Source: Lacipirellula parvula
GTDB taxonomy: Bacteria > Planctomycetota > Planctomycetia > Pirellulales > Lacipirellulaceae
Assembly: GCF_009177095.1 (NCBI RefSeq)
Contig: NZ_AP021861.1
Span: 5,376,501 to 5,440,500, forward strand
Length of the DNA: 64,000 nt
Reading direction: 5' to 3'
Shown here: positions 52,659 through 62,457 of the stretch, in pieces
Layout: every line of letters starts with the position of its first letter
Position numbering within the stretch: position 1 is the first letter of the stretch
Translations under genes and position numbers: made by a program
Notes under the pieces: model-generated
What the model saw: only the letters and a program-made list of their open reading frames with translations
Database searches by the model: none
Told to the model about the DNA's origin: nothing

Positions 52659-53410
52659 AGCACAAAACCTTCCATTCTGTGTCGAATCGTAGAAGTAGAA
52701 GAGGAAGCCACCTGTGTTCGATTCACGCTCAGCGATCGTGCGCTGCGCGCGTCTAACGTTCGTCTAAGTCGCACGTCGCCCTGACCGCAACACTGGCAAC
52801 CAAGCCGCTGAACGCGAGAGGCCTTCGTGAGGCTCCATCGCGCACCACAACCAAGGTCGCAGCTCAATTCGAGGAAACTGAGTTGTTGCGAGCGCTCCGT
52901 CGCATCGCGTCCGCTCTTCCGCGAACGCCGTTCATGGCGCCGCCTCGGGCATTCGCCCAGAACGGGCGTCACTGTCCGAGGACTTCCGTGCGAAGTCACT
53001 TTCAGAAAACCTGACAAGTCTCTACTGCGAGCATCGATACAAGTTAGCGCGACTTTATCGATTGCGCCCGCAAGTGAGATGATAAACAAACACCAAAAAC
53101 CTGCAAGTGACTTGGAAAGTTTTTTGGAGGAACTCCGGATGCTCGCAACGTCAGCAAGTCTACAATCCTCGTCTATCTCCACTCGCCAGATCGCTGAAAC
53201 ACAGCGAAAAATCGCGTAAACCCGACACAAATCAGGCATAAAGTCACTTCGAAGCGCCCAGCCACCCAACAAACCTGCAAACAATCTATTGCACAGGTTT
53301 AAATTTCAGATAAACTAACCAATCACACTAATCGACATTCTCATCAGCCTCGTCGCGACTCCCCCATTCGTTGGGAGCCGCCTTCGGCACTTAGCTCGCT
53401 TTACATTTTC
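52659..53410. other. Intergenic region without recognisable genes
   Basis: 752 bases between a minus-strand and a plus-strand gene. Overlapping open frames on both strands reach 130 and 209 codons, but they have no ribosome site, signal or recognisable domain and look random. The right part, from about 53040, is clearly AT-richer than the rest of the window. It should hold the promoters of both flanking genes. Confidence 0.5.
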
Positions 53411-53833
53411 ATGGGCAGACATTGCTATTCGATATCGCGGGCAGCAGCGCCGCTGCTCCTCATTGCTTCCGCCGCAGCCACCTTCGTGGGATGCGGGAGT
53501 AGCGCCGGCGTCGGCGTCTCGGGAACGGTAAAGGTAAATGGCGCGTTGCTTCAAAACGGCAAGATCACTTATCGCCCCGTTGCCTCCACGGCCGGCAACG
53601 GAGGTTCTGCCGAGATCATCGAGGGAAATTACCAATTGGCGGACGTACCGATCGGCGCCAACGTCTTCACGTTTTCCGGTTTCGTGCTGACGGGCAAGTC
53701 GATTCCCGGCCCCGGCGGCGATCCAGAACCAGAGCGCAAGAATGCGATCCCGCAGCACATCCTAAAAGAGGGCGTCGAGCGCGAGATTTCCGCGTCGGGC
53801 CCCCAAGACTTTTCGCTCGACGGGCCCGTGTGA
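53411..53833 (+). CDS. Small lipoprotein paired with a DUF1559 gene
   Basis: A 140-residue protein with a lipoprotein signal (LLIASAAATFVGCGSS, Cys near residue 28) and a small beta-sandwich domain (VSGTVKVNGALLQNGKITYR) of the carboxypeptidase-regulatory-like type often seen in planctomycetes. Genes of this kind are frequently next to DUF1559 genes, as here (80 bases upstream, same strand), so the two products probably act together at the envelope. The exact role is unknown. No clear ribosome site precedes the ATG. Confidence 0.8.
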   Translation: MGRHCYSISRAAAPLLLIASAAATFVGCGSSAGVGVSGTVKVNGALLQNGKITYRPVASTAGNGGSAEIIEGNYQLADVPIGANVFTFSGFVLTGKSIPGPGGDPEPERKNAIPQHILKEGVEREISASGPQDFSLDGPV

Positions 53834-53912
53834 GCGAGTCCCTCGCGACTCCGCCCCCCGTCGTTCGTTCGCTCGTTACCCAGGCAGTCGCCGCTTCGTT
53901 GGAGATCTTCGC

Positions 53913-55019
53913 ATGACGTTCCATGCTGCTCTTCGCACTCATTCACGTTCCTATGAACTCGGCTTTGGCAAGCGGGGTTCAGCGAAGCATTCGGGCCGCG
54001 CGGGTCAAGCCACGCACCACCGCAGCGCCTTCACGCTCGTCGAACTGCTGGTGGTGATCGCGATCATCGGCGTCCTGGTCGCCCTCCTTCTGCCGGCAGT
54101 GCAGGCGGCTCGAGAGGCGGCCCGTCGCTCATCGTGCATGAACAACGGCAGGCAAATTTCGCTCGGTACGCTCAACTACGAGTCGGCGTTCCGCGAGTTA
54201 CCAAAGGGCACGAACAACGCCGTTGGGCAGTCGCGCGGCGGCAACACCTGGTACGACGACTACACTTGGTTCGTGTTCATCCTCCCGTATATGGAAGGAG
54301 ATGCCGCGTTCAAGGGCTTCGACATGAAGAAGCCTTTCCTCGGTGCGCATCATGAGGCAGCGCGGGCGTTCTATATTCCCATGTTCGACTGCCCGTCCGA
54401 TCAACAAGGCCGCATTTACAACCAACCGGGCGACGGCAATCCGGCCAACAACAATGACGCGTTGAATCGCTACTACTACAACTACGTCGCCAACCTCGGC
54501 AACACGGGCACCGGCCAGGCGGCGGTGGTGATCGCCCCGGTACGCGAACGCGTCGAATTCGGCGGAGCTCCCTTCGCCTACGGCCGCGCCATCGGCCTGA
54601 AAGAAATCACCGATGGCACGAGCAACACCCTCATGTTCTCTGAGTTAATCAAAAGCAAGGGAGAAATCGCCGGCTCGGGAAACGATTGGCTCGGCTCGAT
54701 GGGCGACATTTCGATCGGCCGCGGCAGCCATGGCTTTAGTGCGCTCTGGCCGCCCAACAGCCCGACGGCCGACATCATTGAGTGGAGATGCCCCACCGAT
54801 GTTGGCATCGTCTGCGACGATACTCGCTACCCCGATCATGCGGTCGTCAACACGAAGATCCCCGACGACATCAACCGTTCGGCCAGAAGCTTCCACGCCG
54901 GCGGCGTCACGGCCACGCGCGCCGACGGATCGACTGGCTTTTACAGTGACGACACCGACCGCTTCGTTTGGCGAGCGTTAGGCACGAGCGCCGGCGATGA
55001 CGTGAACGCAGCCAACTGA
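53913..55019 (+). CDS. DUF1559 pseudopilin-like protein
   Basis: A 368-residue protein with a long basic leader of about 38 residues, then FTLVELLVVIAIIGVLVALL, AARRSSCMNNGRQISL and near the C-terminus the H-X9-DG signature (FHAGGVTATRADGS). The leader is longer than in most prepilins, so a later start is possible although no in-frame ATG lies near the helix. The middle part differs from the two other DUF1559 proteins in the window, so it belongs to another subgroup. ATG 53913 has GGAG about nine bases upstream. Confidence 0.9.
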   Translation: MTFHAALRTHSRSYELGFGKRGSAKHSGRAGQATHHRSAFTLVELLVVIAIIGVLVALLLPAVQAAREAARRSSCMNNGRQISLGTLNYESAFRELPKGTNNAVGQSRGGNTWYDDYTWFVFILPYMEGDAAFKGFDMKKPFLGAHHEAARAFYIPMFDCPSDQQGRIYNQPGDGNPANNNDALNRYYYNYVANLGNTGTGQAAVVIAPVRERVEFGGAPFAYGRAIGLKEITDGTSNTLMFSELIKSKGEIAGSGNDWLGSMGDISIGRGSHGFSALWPPNSPTADIIEWRCPTDVGIVCDDTRYPDHAVVNTKIPDDINRSARSFHAGGVTATRADGSTGFYSDDTDRFVWRALGTSAGDDVNAAN

Positions 55020-55424
55020 CCGCGACGGCTAGCTACGAATTTCGGTAAGCCACCGCCAATTACTTAAAAGCCCCTCGCTGCTGCCCATCCCGGCCGCTCG
55101 TCAGTAGACAAGCGGTCGCCTCCGCCCCGCATCGGCAGTTCCACTTCTCGCACCAGGGCGACGCGATGGTTGCCACGTCCCGCGGTAATCGCGTATTTTT
55201 AGATTTCCGGGATGCGCTCAAACTCTTGAGGCGCCTCTCAGATAGCCCATCGTGCGACTCGCCAACTAATTTGGCGACGCGTGCGGGCGGCTCCACGAAA
55301 ACAACGCGATCGGCCACATCCCCGCTGGCGTGAGGCGCACGCCCTTATCTTCATCGGGCTGTTTATCTTGAGCGGACGGCGGCCGTGGCGATGAACCAAA
55401 TCCTGCTGAGAGAATCCTGCAAAA
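55020..55424. other. Intergenic region before the GxGYxYP gene
   Basis: 405 bases with no gene, RNA or repeat recognised. An antisense open frame of 85 codons lacks supporting features. Confidence 0.45.
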
Positions 55425-57158
55425 ATGCTCTACAACGAACGCAGGAGAGAGCTCCGTATCTCTTCTAAAACGCCGACATTGCAGCGACCGGAATCTATTG
55501 CGCGCATCCTCCTAACGGCGACTTGCCTCGCGATTGCGACGCACGCAGCGGCGGAACCGCCCGGAGCAATTGACTGGCCGGAAGGTCAGGCGCTCCCTCG
55601 GCTCCCAGCCCCCGCAAACATGCTCGAAACGATCGACGTCGGGATTCTCACCCACGACGAGCAACTCACATTCTCCGCGCTAGTCGGCCACGCCAATCGC
55701 CGCCAACCTCGCATCGCTCTGCTAAATCATCGAAGCGAAGAAGGCCCCGAAACTTGGTTCTATACGCCAACTGTCGGGATACAGCTCGCCCAGCCAATCA
55801 GCGAGAGCGACAAGTACTCGTTGATCGCTGACTTTGCGGGGGAAGTCGCTGGCGTCGTGCTGTACGACGCCGAACTCAACCCCCACATGCGAAATCTTGC
55901 CGCGACGGTCGCCGCGTTGCGAAAGGCGCTGCCTGTTACGCGTGAAGTTTACGGCAAGCTGCAAGAGCGCGGCATTTCCTTGCCAGTACTGGAAGACTTA
56001 ACGTCGCTGACGTTCGCGGGTCCTTTCGAAACTTATCAGCACCTCTACGACGCCTACTGGCCATCGTGCGAGAAGCGTTTCATCGTGAGCGCCCGCCCCG
56101 AAGGCCGCGGCGGCGACTATCATCATACGCGCGACCTCGCTGCAGCGTGCGGGGCCGCAGCCCTCTGGCTCGACGCCCGGATCCCCCGCGAGCGCGAACT
56201 GTTCGGGAAATTCTTGGCCGACATGCCGGTCGGCAACGCCGTGATCCTGGGCTGGCACGCTACCGAACGCTCCGGCGTCACGACCGCCACGCGGTATGGC
56301 ATTGGCACGATGCCGTCCGACCACTTCATGAACGCCACGGTGTTCGCCGGCGGATCGCATGAGATTCAAATTCCGCCGACGCCGAAAACTCCTCCGCTGG
56401 AAAACAAACTCTACGTCGCTCTCTTCCTGAGCGATGGCGACAACATCCAGTACGTCCAGCATGCAATGCGCCGCAAGTGGGATCGCTCGGCCGCTGTGCG
56501 CGGACAGCAGCCGCTGAACTGGACGATTGCTCCCGGCCTCGTCGACGTCGCACCGGGAATCTTGAACTACTACTATTCGACGGCGACGCCGAACGACTGC
56601 TTCGTCTGCGGCCCCTCTGGCATGGGCTACACGATGCCCGTCAACACGCTCCTCGAACCTGGAGCGCCGCTCGGCAGCACGCTGAACGACGAAGCCAGGA
56701 TGGATGCGTACGCAAAGTTTACGTCGCGTTATCTGCAGCGAACCGGGTTGCGCGTCGTCACGGTCTGGGACGATCTCACCGCGATGCAGCGGCAATCCTT
56801 CGCCGCCAATTGCCCTGAACTCCTCGGCGTCACGGTGCAAAACTTTAGGGACGATCCCGCCGTCGCATCAAGCGTGGCAGAGAACGGCCTTCGCTTTGAA
56901 AAGCTGATCATCCCTTACGCTGGTTCCTACGACGATCTGCGGCGTTCGATCGAAGCTGAACATGCGAAACTCGACGGCAATTCGCCTCGCTTTGCCGCCT
57001 ATCAGGCGGATATCTGGAGTCCGCTGCAGCCCGAACGGTTGGTCGAGCTGATGAACGAGTTCAAGCGCAAGAACCCGCAGATCGAGTTCGTTCGAGCCGA
57101 CCATTATTTCGAGCTGCAACGCGAATCGCGCCAGCGAGTCGAAGTCGGCGGAAAGTAG
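55425..57158 (+). CDS. GxGYxYP-family putative glycoside hydrolase
   Basis: A 577-residue protein. A hydrophobic signal-like segment (ARILLTATCLAIATHAAA) starts near residue 27 after a polar leader. The body matches the GxGYxYP family: the name motif appears as CGPSGMGYTMP near residue 400, and DGDNIQYVQHAMRRKW near residue 338 is another conserved block with acidic residues suited to catalysis. The family is thought to act on glycans but the substrates are not established. The polar leader makes the exact start uncertain. Convergent with the VWA operon. Confidence 0.8.
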   Translation: MLYNERRRELRISSKTPTLQRPESIARILLTATCLAIATHAAAEPPGAIDWPEGQALPRLPAPANMLETIDVGILTHDEQLTFSALVGHANRRQPRIALLNHRSEEGPETWFYTPTVGIQLAQPISESDKYSLIADFAGEVAGVVLYDAELNPHMRNLAATVAALRKALPVTREVYGKLQERGISLPVLEDLTSLTFAGPFETYQHLYDAYWPSCEKRFIVSARPEGRGGDYHHTRDLAAACGAAALWLDARIPRERELFGKFLADMPVGNAVILGWHATERSGVTTATRYGIGTMPSDHFMNATVFAGGSHEIQIPPTPKTPPLENKLYVALFLSDGDNIQYVQHAMRRKWDRSAAVRGQQPLNWTIAPGLVDVAPGILNYYYSTATPNDCFVCGPSGMGYTMPVNTLLEPGAPLGSTLNDEARMDAYAKFTSRYLQRTGLRVVTVWDDLTAMQRQSFAANCPELLGVTVQNFRDDPAVASSVAENGLRFEKLIIPYAGSYDDLRRSIEAEHAKLDGNSPRFAAYQADIWSPLQPERLVELMNEFKRKNPQIEFVRADHYFELQRESRQRVEVGGK

Positions 57159-57231
57159 GCGCGAGAGGCTAGAGACGCCGCGCACGGCTCGTAGCAATCT
57201 TCCACGCGACGGGTTGCTGCAGGCAAGTGCG

Positions 57232-59742
57232 CTACACCCGCCGCAACAGGATGCCGCCCAGCATGCACGCCAGCGCGGCGAAGTAGGCGTAATGCACAAT
57301 CGACCGCTGCCGCACCACCGGCTCCAGTTCGTCGATCACCGTGTGCGTCGCCGCCAGCGGCAGAGCGGCAAGCGCGGGCGGCGTCTCCTGCATCAGCCGA
57401 TATTCGTTTGGATAGGGCCGATGCCAATGGAGGAGCGACATCTTGTCGTGATCGGCGTCGCGCACTCGTAGCGAGATGTTCTGACGGTTCTCCACCGGCA
57501 CGCTCGCTTGATACCGGCCGAGGCCGACTTCGCGCATCTGCACGTCGCTGCCGAGCCCCTCGGCGTCGATCAGCGCCGCATCCCACTTCACGCCATTCAT
57601 CGGCGCCCCGCTCGGGTCGGTGCGACGAACGTCGACCGTCCAGCGGTCCCCTTCGCGGCGTTCGGTGATCTCGACCCCTTCGCTTTCGTTGTGACGCAGC
57701 ACGCTGCGAATCATTTGCGCCCAAAACTTGCCGCAGCCGTCCCACGCCAGCCACTCGCCTCCCCACTTCTCCGTGAGATCGCTCGTGTAGGCAAAGCCCG
57801 TCCCCAGCCCGTAACGGCCGATCGCCAACAGCGGGTCGCCCGTCTCGGCGGCAAGCAACATCTGCGCGGTCGGCTTCGCTTCGGTCATCACATAGCCGAG
57901 CGTGAACGGCAACTCCGAATCTTCATACCCGCTCAGCGACGGATGATCGCTCGTCTTCACGCTGCCGTAGAGATCTTCCTTGATCGCCGACTTCGTCGCC
58001 TGCATCGTCTCCTTCGTGAAAATCTGCGGCACGTTGTTCGGATCGTCGGTCTGGTAGAAGCGGCCGCGGCCAATCTCGGCGATCGATGCGAGTAGCTGCG
58101 TATCGGCGGCGCCGAGGGCGACTGTCGACACCGTAATCCCCTCGTCGGCCATTTCCTCGGCGAGGGCCTCGTGGTCGGCAGGTTGCGTCTGGCCGTCGCC
58201 AAGACAGATCATGTGGCGAATCTTCGCGGGCGTCGCTTCGAGCATTTCCTTCGCTTCGACCATCGCTGGATACATATAGGTGCCGCCGCCCGCTTGCAGC
58301 GAGTCGATCGCCGCCTGGACCGATTCTACGTCCCCCGCACTCGTCATTTCGCAGATCAACTGCGACTCATGATCAAACCCGACGACCGCAATCGAATCGC
58401 GCGGGCTGAGCAGTTCGACCGCCGCTTTCGCCGCCTGTCGCGCCAGTTGAATCGGCTGGCCATCCATCGAGCCCGACTTATCAATCACCAGCACCATCGC
58501 CAGCGACGGCTTTTCCTTTTCTTTTTCGTAACGCGAAATCAGCGGCAACACCTCCTCAACCGGTGTCTTGTAGTAGCCTCCCAAACCGAAACTATTCTCC
58601 GAGCCGAGCATCATCAGTCCGCCACCGAGGTCGACGACGTACTGCTTGAGCATTTGCATTTGCCGCGGCGACATCGCGGTCGCCGGCATGTCGGCCAGCA
58701 TGATGCAATCGAACGCCGCCATCTCCTCCAGCGACGTCGGCAGCCCATGCTCTCCGCGCACTTCGAGCTCAATCTCTTGCTCGACGAGCGCGCGAGCAAT
58801 CGGCCGCATCTCGCGCGGCTCGCGGTGAATCGCCAGCACCCGTGGCCGGCCATGCACCGTAATCGTGCAAGCCGCCTGATTGTTGACGACGAAGCGATCT
58901 TCCTCGGGCAACAATTCCGCCGTCCAGACGCTGGCGCCAGGCGTCGTCATATCGACGTCGAAGTAGACCGTCTGCTGCTTGTCGGCCGTCAGTTGCACGT
59001 CGCGCTGTTGCACAGCGACGCCCTTGTGAACAAGACGCAGGTTGCCCTTGATCGGCGCGTTCGCCGCGAGCGTGACGCCAATCCGCGTCACTTCGCCGTA
59101 GAACGTTTGCCGCGACGAGGGCTCGATCGCCACCACCGACGCTTCGGCATCGCTAATGCCGGCGAGTGGATGCCGGCGGACGTCGATCCCCTCCTCTTCC
59201 GCCTGGGCGAGCGCGTCGGCCAAATCGCCGTCGGTTTCCTGGCCGTCGGTCAGCAGCACCATCCGGCTCGTTTTGCCCGCAGCGAAAGCGGCTCGCGTCG
59301 CCAAAATCGATTCGGCCAATTGCGTCGCGCTGCGAAACTCGTCGTCCGCGACGCCCGACTGCCACTTGCCGATCGTCTCGCGCAACTCCGCGGTTGTCTT
59401 GAACTCGCGCACGCCGTTGCCTAGCGCGAACAACGACCAGCTGTCACCGCTCCGCAAGCCTTCGATCCACTGATCGATCTGATCGCACGCTGCCGGAATC
59501 TGCTTGAGATCGACCGACTGCGACACGTCGACCAGAAACAGCACGTGCGCGTCATCCCCCTCGTCGCCGATGAACGGCCGGCATAGGGCGAGAATCAAAA
59601 ACAAAATCGCAGCGGCCCGCAATCCCGTCGACGCCCACAGCAACAGCCGCGGCCGATCGACGAGCGTGTAACGCAACGTGAGCGCCAGCGCCGCGATCGC
59701 GACGAGCCACACGAGCGGCTGCCAAGAGACGAATTCAATCAT
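57232..59742 (-). CDS. Membrane protein with two von Willebrand factor A domains
   Basis: An 836-residue protein with two N-terminal helices (VWLVAIAALALTL and AAAILFLILALCRPF) and a helix at the C-terminus. A first VWA-like domain (HVLFLVDVSQSVD, about 65-240) and a second, with intact metal-site motif DKSGSMDG near residue 400, lie on either side of a glutamine-amidotransferase-like segment (FDCIMLADMPATAMSPRQ, then GGGLMMLGSENSFGLGG, about 310-385). VWA domains bind partner proteins through a metal ion. It is the last gene of a MoxR/DUF58/BatA-type operon. Planctomycetes keep this order; the role is often described as metal or cell-envelope related but is not settled. Confidence 0.85.
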   Translation of the reverse strand: MIEFVSWQPLVWLVAIAALALTLRYTLVDRPRLLLWASTGLRAAAILFLILALCRPFIGDEGDDAHVLFLVDVSQSVDLKQIPAACDQIDQWIEGLRSGDSWSLFALGNGVREFKTTAELRETIGKWQSGVADDEFRSATQLAESILATRAAFAAGKTSRMVLLTDGQETDGDLADALAQAEEEGIDVRRHPLAGISDAEASVVAIEPSSRQTFYGEVTRIGVTLAANAPIKGNLRLVHKGVAVQQRDVQLTADKQQTVYFDVDMTTPGASVWTAELLPEEDRFVVNNQAACTITVHGRPRVLAIHREPREMRPIARALVEQEIELEVRGEHGLPTSLEEMAAFDCIMLADMPATAMSPRQMQMLKQYVVDLGGGLMMLGSENSFGLGGYYKTPVEEVLPLISRYEKEKEKPSLAMVLVIDKSGSMDGQPIQLARQAAKAAVELLSPRDSIAVVGFDHESQLICEMTSAGDVESVQAAIDSLQAGGGTYMYPAMVEAKEMLEATPAKIRHMICLGDGQTQPADHEALAEEMADEGITVSTVALGAADTQLLASIAEIGRGRFYQTDDPNNVPQIFTKETMQATKSAIKEDLYGSVKTSDHPSLSGYEDSELPFTLGYVMTEAKPTAQMLLAAETGDPLLAIGRYGLGTGFAYTSDLTEKWGGEWLAWDGCGKFWAQMIRSVLRHNESEGVEITERREGDRWTVDVRRTDPSGAPMNGVKWDAALIDAEGLGSDVQMREVGLGRYQASVPVENRQNISLRVRDADHDKMSLLHWHRPYPNEYRLMQETPPALAALPLAATHTVIDELEPVVRQRSIVHYAYFAALACMLGGILLRRV

Positions 59743-59746
59743 CGGC

Positions 59747-61519
59747 TTAGCCCACCTTTCGCCGATGGTAGAGAATCGATTCGCCCGTCAGTACGAAGAT
59801 CGCCAGCAGCGTGAGCCAATGAACCGGCGAACGGCCCTGGCTAATCGGCTTCCGCGAGTCGGCCGCTTTGATTCCATCGACGAGCGACTCCTGCTCCGAC
59901 AGCAAACTGGCGCCGACGTCCCAATCGCCCGAGGCGTTTTTCAATCGACAGAAGCCGGCGGCCGACGGCAAGTCGCGCCACTTGCCCGCTGCCGCCGTCG
60001 ACTTGCCCGCGGCGTCGACCAGCGTCGTTTCCGCATCCTCCGACGCAGCAAGCGTCGGGATCTTTTCGCCCGGCCGGTAGCTCGCGGCGAGCGGGGTTTC
60101 GCGGCCGACCAAGTGAGTCACCGCCGAATGAACTAGCACGGGGAACCAAGCGCTGAAGTAGAACTCAGCGTTGACCGGATCGAGATTCACAACGATCGCC
60201 GACCGCCCATCGCGGCGGGCAACGTAAATCAGCGGCAGCCCGGAATCGTCGGCGACGAGCACGTGCGCCCCCGGCGCCGGCGTCAGTTGCCGAGCGCCGA
60301 CGAACGGAATCGTCGCCGCATCGACGTGAGCCAGGGCCGCATGCTCGGGATGCAACACGCGCGGGGCGCCAACTTCAACCTCGTCGCCGAGTTCGCTCCA
60401 CCAGGGCGACTCTCCGTCGGGCTGAAAGATCACCGCCAGCGAAGCGTCGGGAGAAATCGATTTCCCAACCGTCACCGCGCCGCCATCCTCGACAAGTTTC
60501 AACAGCGCATCATCCCCCGAAAAGGCGACGACGCTATTCTCCAGAAAGAATCGATCGCTCGATTCCACGGCGACGTTGATCGGCTTCGGCTTCCGCACCG
60601 CGAGATAGGCGACGTTGTCGGCGGCGAGCGCATCGTCGCGATCAATCCGCGCAATCCACCGGCCTGCCGGAGCGTCTTCCAACGTAAACCGTTCCGGCGG
60701 ATTGACGCCCGGCGTCACTTCGAGCGGAATCACCTTCAGCAGTTGCTCTTGCCCGTCGTCGCCGACGTGCGACAGCGTGAGGTCGCATTCTTGCGGCTCG
60801 CTGAACGTCGACGCCGTTTGGAAGTAAACGCCCAACCGATTGTCGCCCCCCGGCAGGTACGCCACGTCGGCCGCCACGAGGCCGATGTTCTCCGCCGCAG
60901 CGCCAACCTTGAACAACTCGATGTCCTTCGCCACTCGATCAGCGGCATACGCGCCGTCGCTCACGAGCAAGATCCGGCGACGATCGCTCGTAGCCCCCGC
61001 CTCGGCCAGTTCAGCAAGCGCGCTGTCGGCCAGCGTCTCCGGCGCCGTTTCAATCTGCTCGACCGCGTTGAGCAACTCGCGCGGGTTGTCCGTGAGATGC
61101 GAGCGGTAAGTAAGATTCCGCCCAATCGTCGCCACCGCCGCGCGTTGCGAGCCGTTGAGCCCCTCGATCAACCCCGCCGCCAGCCGCTTCGCTTCGTCAA
61201 GCCGCGTCGCCCCGCCGCCGCCCGCGCCCATCGATGCGCTGTTGTCGACGACAATCAGCAGATCTTGGCGATCATCGTTCCACTCGGGCTGAGCCAGCGC
61301 AAAACAAACGGCCGCCGCCGCCAGCGCCATCAAGATCAGCGACAACACGTCGCGCAGCCGTTGGAAGAGGCTGCTCGCCCGCTTCTCCTGGAAGATCTTT
61401 TCCCACAGAAAGTAGGCCGTCGTCGGCCGCCGCTGCGGGCGGACCTTCAGAAAGTAGATCGCCGCCAGCGGAATGATCGCCAGCAGCGACCACAACATCA
61501 TCGGCTGCAGAAAACTCAT
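59747..61519 (-). CDS. BatA-like VWA membrane protein
   Basis: A 590-residue membrane protein. The N-terminus matches BatA (aerotolerance) proteins: LWSLLAIIPLAAIYFLKVRP, YFLWEKIFQ and a second helix near residue 60. A VWA domain with metal-site motif DNSASMGAGG begins near residue 90. The middle contains beta-sandwich segments, and the last helix is near residue 570 (HWLTLLAIFVLTGESILY). Its start overlaps the DUF58 stop by four bases, and it is followed four bases later by the double-VWA gene, so the chain is tightly coupled. It probably forms a membrane complex with those proteins and the MoxR ATPase. Confidence 0.87.
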   Translation of the reverse strand: MSFLQPMMLWSLLAIIPLAAIYFLKVRPQRRPTTAYFLWEKIFQEKRASSLFQRLRDVLSLILMALAAAAVCFALAQPEWNDDRQDLLIVVDNSASMGAGGGGATRLDEAKRLAAGLIEGLNGSQRAAVATIGRNLTYRSHLTDNPRELLNAVEQIETAPETLADSALAELAEAGATSDRRRILLVSDGAYAADRVAKDIELFKVGAAAENIGLVAADVAYLPGGDNRLGVYFQTASTFSEPQECDLTLSHVGDDGQEQLLKVIPLEVTPGVNPPERFTLEDAPAGRWIARIDRDDALAADNVAYLAVRKPKPINVAVESSDRFFLENSVVAFSGDDALLKLVEDGGAVTVGKSISPDASLAVIFQPDGESPWWSELGDEVEVGAPRVLHPEHAALAHVDAATIPFVGARQLTPAPGAHVLVADDSGLPLIYVARRDGRSAIVVNLDPVNAEFYFSAWFPVLVHSAVTHLVGRETPLAASYRPGEKIPTLAASEDAETTLVDAAGKSTAAAGKWRDLPSAAGFCRLKNASGDWDVGASLLSEQESLVDGIKAADSRKPISQGRSPVHWLTLLAIFVLTGESILYHRRKVG

Positions 61520-62379
61520 GCGACGAGTCCTCCGCGGCGGAGGATGTCTTGAATCACCGACTCAAACGGCGGATCAGTCAGCGTCGATGCCAGCCCGATG
61601 CCGGTTCGCGCGCAGCAGGCCCGCAGCCCGTCGTTCCACTCGGCGACCGCTTGTTCGTAGCGCCGCGCCTCGCGCGGCGTCACCGTCACGCGTTTCCGCT
61701 GGCCGGTCTCGACGCATTCAAGTTCGAGGTCGCCCTTCCAGTCGCAGCGAACATCATGCTCGTCCTGCACCTGCAGGCAGAAGACTTCGTGATTGTGGTA
61801 CTGCAGGTACCGCAGTCCCTCTTCAAATCCTCCGGGGAAAAGGAAGTCGGAGACGACGATCACCAAGCCGCGCCGCCGATGGCGGGCCTGAAACACACGC
61901 GCACAAGAAGTAAAGTCAGTGTCGCCGCCGAACGTCTCCGCCCGATCAAGCGCTCGCAGAAACTCGATCGTCTTCGCCCCGCCGCGGCAGACATCGAGCA
62001 GCGGATTCAACCGATCGGCGAGCCCGTAAACGGCCAGCCGATCGAGACTTCGCAACGCAATGTACCCCAACGCCGCCGCCAATTTGCGGGCGTAGAGATA
62101 TTTCGAGTTCATCGATCGACTCGAATCGACTAGCAGATAAACCGTCGCGTCTTCTTCGAGTTCGAAGAGCTTGATCACCAGCGACTCGAAGCGGGCGAAG
62201 ACCCGCCAATCGATCGCGCGATAATCGGCGCCGTGGTAATACTCCGAATAATCGGCGAACGTGATCCCGGTGCCGCGCTGCCGCGTCTTACGATCGGCCT
62301 GCAACGAACCGCCCAACACCTTCCGCGCGAGCAGGTAGAGCGAATCGAGACGGCGGATGAAGGCGGGATCGGTAAGCAT
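61516..62379 (-). CDS. DUF58 protein
   Basis: A 287-residue protein of the DUF58 family. It has the typical SEYYHGADYRAIDWRVFAR region (about 48-65), the VWA-like VYLLVDSSRSMNSK segment (about 80-93), and the LVIVVSDFLFPGG stretch near residue 177. These proteins occur with MoxR ATPases and VWA proteins and probably connect them. It lies 78 bases after the MoxR stop and overlaps the following BatA-like gene. Confidence 0.92.
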   Translation of the reverse strand: MLTDPAFIRRLDSLYLLARKVLGGSLQADRKTRQRGTGITFADYSEYYHGADYRAIDWRVFARFESLVIKLFELEEDATVYLLVDSSRSMNSKYLYARKLAAALGYIALRSLDRLAVYGLADRLNPLLDVCRGGAKTIEFLRALDRAETFGGDTDFTSCARVFQARHRRRGLVIVVSDFLFPGGFEEGLRYLQYHNHEVFCLQVQDEHDVRCDWKGDLELECVETGQRKRVTVTPREARRYEQAVAEWNDGLRACCARTGIGLASTLTDPPFESVIQDILRRGGLVA

Positions 62380-62457
62380 CGCCTGATATGCGCAGGGAGT
62401 GGGGCAGGTGGCGGCGGGGGAATCCGAAGCGAACCGGCAGAATCACACAGAAGCAAG

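Noticed and set aside
52655-53284. 209-codon minus-strand and 130-codon plus-strand frames in the gap before 53411
   Set aside because: They overlap each other, lack ribosome sites and show no recognisable segment; treated as non-coding.
58171-61552. Long plus-strand open frames (417 and 429 codons) across the VWA genes
   Set aside because: Shadows rich in Arg and His; the minus-strand genes overlap tightly and have family motifs.
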